Positions 6,075 through 9,755 of a stretch of 9,755 nucleotides of DNA are shown in pieces. The stretch covers positions 1-9,755 of the forward strand of contig JAKSAU010000863.1 of the NCBI GenBank assembly GCA_022361535.1. The letters are read 5' to 3'. The position numbers and the translations under genes were made by a program. The notes below the pieces were generated by a model, which did not search any database, had not been told where the DNA came from, and was given only the letters and a program-made list of their open reading frames with translations. How positions within the stretch are numbered: the first letter of the stretch is position 1; each line of letters opens with the position of its first letter. The DNA comes from Desulfobacterales bacterium. Its GTDB lineage: Bacteria > Desulfobacterota > Desulfobacteria > Desulfobacterales > Desulfobacteraceae.

Positions 6075-8089
6075 TTTGCTTCCTTGAATTTGATCATGAG
6101 CATTGCAATATCGTCAAACTGGGGTTCGGTACCGGCAAAGTCATTGATATCTGATTTCAGGGTTAAAATAAGCGCTTCGGAAGAAGCCGTGCCCTGGGAT
6201 TTTATTTTCTCAAGCAACCTTGCATCTGAGTAAAAGGCCTTGCTTGGATTTTGGGCCTCAGTAACGCCATCCGTATACATAAACAACGCCTCACCCGGAG
6301 CAAGGGTCAAAGAGTATTCCTTATATGGAATATCTTCCATGATCCCTACCATTGGGCCAGAAGTGTTCTTGACATAGGCAGGCTCTGAAGCACCTGAAAT
6401 ATATACCGGTGGATTGTGGCCTCCGTTTGCGTATGCGATTTTTCCGGTTTCAAGGTCAATTATCCCGACAAATAAAGTTACGAACATGGATTGCGGATTG
6501 TCTCCGGCAATGGCTTCGTTGACCTCTATCATAATGTCAGCGGGACCGATATGTTTGGAAGCCGCGTTCTTAATCAGTGTTTTTGTAATGGCCATCATCA
6601 GTGCGGCCGGTACACCTTTACCGGAAACATCTCCTATGGTAAAGCAAAGCTTGTTTTCGTCAATAAAGTAGAAATCATACAGATCTCCACCCACTTCCTT
6701 TGCAGGCTCCAATGAGGCATAGATATCGATTTCTCTTCTGTCCGGAAAAGGAGGGAATACTTTAGGCAGAATTCCAAGCTGGATATCCTTGGCAATATTG
6801 AGTTCACCTTCTATTCGCTCATTTTCTGCGGTTGTTTCTATGAGCTGCCGGATATTATCCTTGAGTTGTTTTTTCATAAGGACAAAAGCGTCGGCAAGCC
6901 GTCCCACTTCATCTTTGTGGTGCATGAGAGACTTGATATACGGATCGTCTTCTTCGCCTGAGGTCAGGTCTGTTTTTGAAAATGCCTTAACCCGTCCGGC
7001 CAATATATTTAAAGGTTTTGATATTTTTGATACCAACCAGGCTGTAAGCAGGATAGCGCATGACAGGATCAGGCCGATATAAAGGGTTTGCTTGGATGCA
7101 ATATCCTTTGCCGGCTGTTTTATTTCAGATTCGGGAACCGTTACACCGATATACCATCCAAGTGGCTTGAAATAACTGACATAAGCAATCATTTTACCTG
7201 AAGAGAACAATCCGGTTTCATAGGATAAAAATCCGTCTTTATTAGAGCTGGAATGAATCATATCTTCAAAGACCAGGTTCCCGGTGTCCAGGTTCACGGC
7301 TTGTTTAAACCCGCTTGAAATAGAGTTGTCAGAGATGGCCAGAACATTAAACTGTTTGTCAAACAAGAAGGCAAAACCGGTCTGATCGATATGGATTTCT
7401 TCAAAGGATTCTCCAAGGGTTTCCACTATTTTATCCAACTGCTGTTTTGCTTCAATTTCAATGTCATCAATGTTTACCACGGTTCCAAGAAGCCAGTTCC
7501 AAGGAGCATAATACTGGATACATACCAAATATTTTGCCTTTTTGCCGCCGCCGGGAGCCTGCCAGTTGATGACCCGGATAGTGGGGTCTGGGTTCGCGAT
7601 AATCGTATCTGAAGTTTCAGCCAGGGTTTTGTGCTTCATATCCGTGAAATCACCAATAAACGCCCCCATGAGTGTGGGATCGGGGTGAGCAATGACCATG
7701 AGATCTTTATCTGCTATAAAGCTTCTGACATGGCTGCCCTGTCCTGAGGCTTTGATCCATTTGAGTACTACTTGTTTGGAACTGTCTTCGGGCAGGTTGT
7801 GTTCACGGCTGTTTGCATGATGGTTATCAATCATCGAAACGATCAGTTCCATGCGATTTTTAAGCATTTGTTTATGCCGGGAAACCGAATCTATTTTATC
7901 AATAATCAGATTGTGATATCCGCCCTTAATGTTGAGTTCGATGAGTGACAGTACATGTTGTGACAGCATGTTCTGCTGGTTGAGCATGGCATCGCCGATT
8001 TCCTTATTGGAGATTAAGTTAATGGTGCCGCCTGTCACCAGCATGATGAAGATAATCAGAAAGATTATTTTAGACTGTAAAGATTTCAC
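6071..8089 (-). CDS. dCache-HAMP-SpoIIE PP2C-type serine phosphatase (RsbU-like)
   Basis: The 672-residue membrane receptor ends in a PP2C-type phosphatase of the SpoIIE/RsbU class. These enzymes dephosphorylate a STAS anti-sigma antagonist. Order of parts: membrane segment (about 7-27); large periplasmic double-Cache region (about 30-325) with lobes closing at WNWLLGTVVNIDDI and GWYIGVTVPESEI; second membrane segment (about 335-355); HAMP (about 355-410); a linker helix with ELNIAKDIQLGILP (429-442), typical of RsbU-like switches; and the phosphatase domain (about 455-668). Metal-binding aspartates are in place: D469 in VGGDLYD, D487 in IGDVSGKG, D607 in YTDGVTEA and D659/D660 in FDDIAML, so it should be active. 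The start is GTG, preceded by AGGGG. It is first in a four-gene operon and divergent from a cyclase and an RsbW-like kinase, its expected antagonist. The Cache ligand is unknown; small organic acids or amino acids are usual for the fold. Confidence 0.94.
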   Translation of the reverse strand: MKSLQSKIIFLIIFIMLVTGGTINLISNKEIGDAMLNQQNMLSQHVLSLIELNIKGGYHNLIIDKIDSVSRHKQMLKNRMELIVSMIDNHHANSREHNLPEDSSKQVVLKWIKASGQGSHVRSFIADKDLMVIAHPDPTLMGAFIGDFTDMKHKTLAETSDTIIANPDPTIRVINWQAPGGGKKAKYLVCIQYYAPWNWLLGTVVNIDDIEIEAKQQLDKIVETLGESFEEIHIDQTGFAFLFDKQFNVLAISDNSISSGFKQAVNLDTGNLVFEDMIHSSSNKDGFLSYETGLFSSGKMIAYVSYFKPLGWYIGVTVPESEIKQPAKDIASKQTLYIGLILSCAILLTAWLVSKISKPLNILAGRVKAFSKTDLTSGEEDDPYIKSLMHHKDEVGRLADAFVLMKKQLKDNIRQLIETTAENERIEGELNIAKDIQLGILPKVFPPFPDRREIDIYASLEPAKEVGGDLYDFYFIDENKLCFTIGDVSGKGVPAALMMAITKTLIKNAASKHIGPADIMIEVNEAIAGDNPQSMFVTLFVGIIDLETGKIAYANGGHNPPVYISGASEPAYVKNTSGPMVGIMEDIPYKEYSLTLAPGEALFMYTDGVTEAQNPSKAFYSDARLLEKIKSQGTASSEALILTLKSDINDFAGTEPQFDDIAMLMIKFKEAK

Positions 8090-8095
8090 TCCAAA

Positions 8096-8100
8096 CCCCT
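8096..8100 (-). promoter_or_regulatory. ribosome binding site of the phosphatase GTG start
   Basis: AGGGG on the minus strand lies 6 bases before the GTG at 8089. It supports that codon over the internal ATG at residue 16, which would cut the first membrane helix in half. Confidence 0.6.
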
Positions 8101-8106
8101 GTTATC

Positions 8107-8124
8107 GGCCTTTTGGTGAAGGCC
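8107..8124 (-). promoter_or_regulatory. inverted repeat in the phosphatase leader
   Basis: GGCCTT (8107-8112) and AAGGCC (8119-8124) form a perfect 6-bp stem with a 6-base loop. If the promoter at 8146-8175 is correct, the hairpin lies about 15-32 bases into the mRNA and 7 bases upstream of the AGGGG ribosome binding site. The repeat is bracketed by a 7-base direct repeat CCTGTTA (8098-8104 and 8123-8129). It could be a protein operator or a leader structure that tunes translation. No T tract follows, so it is not a terminator. Confidence 0.4.
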
Positions 8125-8145
8125 TGTTAATATGATATAGCCTTG

Positions 8146-8175
8146 GTTATATCTAAAAAAAGCGGTTTCTTTCAA
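8146..8175 (-). promoter_or_regulatory. candidate sigma70-type promoter of the phosphatase-sensor-MFS-binding protein operon
   Basis: On the minus strand TTGAAA (8175-8170) is followed after 18 bases by TATAAC (8151-8146). Each hexamer has five of six consensus bases. Transcription would begin near 8139 and give a leader of about 50 bases before the GTG at 8089. No promoter-sized gaps occur inside the operon, so this site probably serves all four genes. Confidence 0.45.
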
Positions 8176-8204
8176 GGTATTATTCTTTTTGGCGTTGATA
8201 TGCG

Positions 8205-8233
8205 TTAACAAGGACCCTCCTGTGTTTTATATT
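8205..8233 (+). promoter_or_regulatory. candidate sigma70-type promoter of the cyclase and anti-sigma kinase genes
   Basis: TTAACA (8205-8210) and TATATT (8228-8233) are separated by 17 bases. Each matches five of six consensus bases. The start site would be near 8240, leaving an untranslated leader of about 135 bases, long enough to hold regulatory structure. Confidence 0.45.
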
Positions 8234-8374
8234 CTTTGAATTTAGAAGTGTCTTGTCAGGGAGAGGATTTAAAAAGGAAATTATAAAAAGAATTTTATCG
8301 TTCATGGGTTGATTTAAAAGTAAAAAAATGAGTAATTAGCTTTTAGGTGCAGATCACCATCAGAAAGGGGAAAA

Positions 8375-9289
8375 ATGGAAAAACACGACAAGTTGTTTGA
8401 AATTTTGCTCGATACGGCTCAAAAGGTTTCCATGGGCGAGTACGAAAAGACAGATCGTCTCATGGAGTTGACCAATAGTGAAAAATATCCGTCTTTGGTG
8501 GCTGAGCTGGCCGAAGCTTTTGGCATGATGATCGTGAAGGTAGAGTCAAGGGAGTTCAACCTGGAGCAACTGATCGCCAAGATCCAGGATAAAAATCGGA
8601 AGCTGGAAGAAACTCTCCAGCGGGTTCAGTTGTTGGAAAGTATACAGACGCATCTTCAAAAGTTTGTCCCCAAATCCGTACAGGATATAATTTCAAGCAA
8701 TCCTGAAAACCCGGATCTGAATAAACATGAAAAAGATATTTCAGTTCTGTTTTTAGATATCGCCGGTTATACCAAAATGAGTGAAACCACATCCCGGGAG
8801 AAGATGAACTATCTTATCGAAACATATTTCAGTGAATTTTTAAATATCATTGTAGAAAACAAAGGGGATATCAACGAGACCGCCGGAGACGGACTTATGA
8901 TTCTTTTCCAGGGGGACGATCCGAAAATCCATGCACATAATGCGGTTTCTGCAGCTATCGGCATCCAGAAGCGCAATGCTCTGATTAATGAATCGTTAAA
9001 AGACCGGTTTGATCCTGTTATTGTGAATATGGGAATCAATTCCGGGACAGCTGCTGTGGGCTCTACAAGACTTAAAGGAATTGCCGGGGACCGATGGACG
9101 TACACCGCATCCGGTGCTGTGACAAATATCGCTGCCCGGGTTTGTTCCGTTGCCACAGAGGGGCAGATTCTTTTGACGTCTTTGACAGCGGACCATGTAA
9201 AGGGCCGATTTCAGATGTCTGACCCGGTACCCCACCAGCTAAAGAACGTCAGCAAGGCCATTGGTATCCATGAAGTCATCATGGGGTAG
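8375..9289 (+). CDS. class III nucleotide cyclase with a helical N-terminal domain shared with the sigma54 activator
   Basis: The 304-residue soluble protein should make a cyclic nucleotide from ATP or GTP. Residues 1-85 form a helical region with a coiled-coil character; 26-79 resemble the sigma54 activator N-terminus. A linker (86-120, including LQKFVPKSVQDII) leads into the class III catalytic domain (about 121-303). Both metal aspartates are present: D128 in FLDIAGYT and D172 in ETAGDG. The transition-state Asn and Arg are present as N251 and R255 in TNIAAR. At the base-selecting position, where adenylate cyclases have Lys, the protein has Glu168 (NETAGD), as in guanylate cyclases. The second selecting position appears to be Thr244. 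Product specificity is therefore open. AAAGGGG precedes the ATG at 8375. The anti-sigma kinase gene follows 8 bases after the stop, so the two are co-transcribed. The N-terminal domain is the probable control input. Confidence 0.92.
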   Translation: MEKHDKLFEILLDTAQKVSMGEYEKTDRLMELTNSEKYPSLVAELAEAFGMMIVKVESREFNLEQLIAKIQDKNRKLEETLQRVQLLESIQTHLQKFVPKSVQDIISSNPENPDLNKHEKDISVLFLDIAGYTKMSETTSREKMNYLIETYFSEFLNIIVENKGDINETAGDGLMILFQGDDPKIHAHNAVSAAIGIQKRNALINESLKDRFDPVIVNMGINSGTAAVGSTRLKGIAGDRWTYTASGAVTNIAARVCSVATEGQILLTSLTADHVKGRFQMSDPVPHQLKNVSKAIGIHEVIMG

Positions 9290-9297
9290 GAAAAACA

Positions 9298-9720
9298 ATG
9301 ACAAGTGACATGACACAATTGACCTTACCTGCGGTGCTGGAAAATCTCGCATCGTTCCAGGATTTCATTTCCAAGGCTGCAGAAACGGCAAAGATCTCCC
9401 AAGCGCGTATAGGCAAGCTGGCACTGGCCTCTGAAGAAGCCCTCGTTAATATTTTCAGCTATGCCTACCCGGAAGGTGGAACCGGGAACGTCACTGTTAC
9501 ATGCATTGATAATGGGGATGAAACCTTTTCAATACGGTTTGAGGACCAAGGGCAACCGTTTAATATGCTGTCCGTGGATGATCCGGATACGGCCCTGTCA
9601 ATTGACGATCGGGATATCGGTGGCCTGGGTATCTTTTTTATCAAGCAGATGACCGATTCTGTAGAGTATGAAAGAAAAGACGAAATGAATATTTTGACCT
9701 TGATATTTTCAGGGGAATAA
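9298..9720 (+). CDS. anti-sigma regulatory serine kinase, RsbW-like (HATPase_c_2)
   Basis: The 140-residue protein has the length and motifs of the RsbW/SpoIIAB kinases of partner-switching systems. These phosphorylate a STAS antagonist and bind a sigma factor or other target when the antagonist is phosphorylated. The GHKL ATP site is visible: N box with SEEALVNIFSYAY (45-57, E46 to N51), G1 box with DQGQPFN (83-89), and G2 box with DIGGLGIFFIKQMTD (106-120). It lies 8 bases after the cyclase stop; the GGGGTAGGA overlapping that stop serves as ribosome binding site for the ATG at 9298. The SpoIIE phosphatase encoded divergently is the natural opposing enzyme. No STAS antagonist or sigma factor gene is in the window; the antagonist may follow downstream. 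In many anaerobes such kinases control targets other than a sigma factor, so the target is open. Confidence 0.92.
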   Translation: MTSDMTQLTLPAVLENLASFQDFISKAAETAKISQARIGKLALASEEALVNIFSYAYPEGGTGNVTVTCIDNGDETFSIRFEDQGQPFNMLSVDDPDTALSIDDRDIGGLGIFFIKQMTDSVEYERKDEMNILTLIFSGE

Positions 9721-9739
9721 CCCAATAGATTATTCCCCT
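9711..9739 (+). repeat. perfect inverted repeat overlapping the anti-sigma kinase stop codon
   Basis: AGGGGAATAA (9711-9720) and TTATTCCCCT (9730-9739) form a perfect 10-bp stem with a 9-base loop. The stop codon is the last three bases of the left arm. No run of T follows (the next bases are ATAAAATAG), so it is not a canonical intrinsic terminator. It may be a weak terminator, an mRNA 3' stabiliser, or a hairpin that limits read-through or translation of a following gene. Confidence 0.6.
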
Positions 9740-9755
9740 ATAAAATAGAGTAACC

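Larger units (their letters stand above)
8090..8374. promoter_or_regulatory. divergent promoter region between phosphatase operon and cyclase operon
   Basis: This 285-base non-coding, AT-rich region controls two transcription units. It holds back-to-back promoter candidates whose -35 hexamers are separated by about 30 bases, a leader hairpin on the phosphatase side, and a long AT-rich leader of about 135 bases on the cyclase side. A small GGTG-N5-CACC palindrome lies at 8346-8358, just before the cyclase ribosome binding site. The shared segment between the two promoters could bind a common regulator. No sigma54-type GG-N10-GC site was found here, so the sigma54 activator upstream does not obviously act on this region. 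Confidence 0.6.

Noticed and set aside
8190..8203. Sigma54-like TTGGCG...ATGC in the divergent region
   Set aside because: The spacing between GG and GC is 9 and the -12 element is poor.
8253..8287. TTGTCA with TATAAA as a cyclase promoter
   Set aside because: The spacer is 23 bases, too long; the TTAACA-17-TATATT pair upstream is better.
8556..9235. Minus-strand open frames opposite the cyclase
   Set aside because: The plus strand carries an intact catalytic domain with all key motifs; the opposite frames have no recognisable features.

Overview
The window reads as chromosomal DNA of a Gram-negative anaerobe of the Desulfobacterota, most like Desulfobacter, Desulfobacula or Desulfotignum. 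The basis is moderate GC, AT-rich intergenic DNA, and a dense set of signalling proteins (sigma54 activator, dCache-HAMP-SpoIIE phosphatase, class III cyclase, RsbW-like kinase, orphan ABC_sub_bind protein) of a style common in that group. This placement is inference from gene style, not from a marker gene. No rRNA, tRNA, CRISPR array, insertion sequence or attachment site was seen.

Layout. A sigma54-dependent activator (112-1479, +) is followed by a GNAT acyltransferase (1631-2236, +). That gene converges with, and overlaps by 11 bp, a four-gene minus-strand operon. Read 5' to 3' on the minus strand, the operon is: dCache-HAMP-SpoIIE PP2C phosphatase (8089-6071, GTG start), a membrane sensor protein with no output domain (6074-5274, 4-bp ATGA overlap), a sensor/HAMP-like module fused to a major facilitator transporter (5259-3250), and a periplasmic ABC-type substrate-binding protein (3257-2226, 8-bp overlap). 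A 285-bp divergent promoter region (8090-8374) separates this operon from a plus-strand pair: a class III nucleotide cyclase (8375-9289) and a RsbW/HATPase_c_2 anti-sigma kinase (9298-9720). A perfect 10-bp inverted repeat overlaps the stop codon of the last gene.

Working model (inference). The SpoIIE phosphatase and the RsbW-like kinase are the two opposing enzymes of a partner-switching module. The STAS antagonist they would share is not in the window. The minus operon adds three sensor-type proteins and a periplasmic binding protein, with no ABC permease or ATPase. This suggests that a small solute is bound in the periplasm and sensed at the membrane by the Cache phosphatase, the stand-alone sensor and the sensor-MFS fusion. 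The cyclase adds a possible cyclic nucleotide signal and has a guanylate-cyclase-like Glu at the base-selecting position.

Most notable observations. (1) The sigma54 activator and the cyclase, about 8 kb apart, share an N-terminal domain of about 55 residues that I cannot name, joined to different outputs. (2) Two adjacent membrane proteins share a related periplasmic sensor module, and one of them continues into a full MFS transporter. (3) The sigma54 activator has GVATGV where GAFTGA is expected. Together these look like a little-described multi-input signalling locus.
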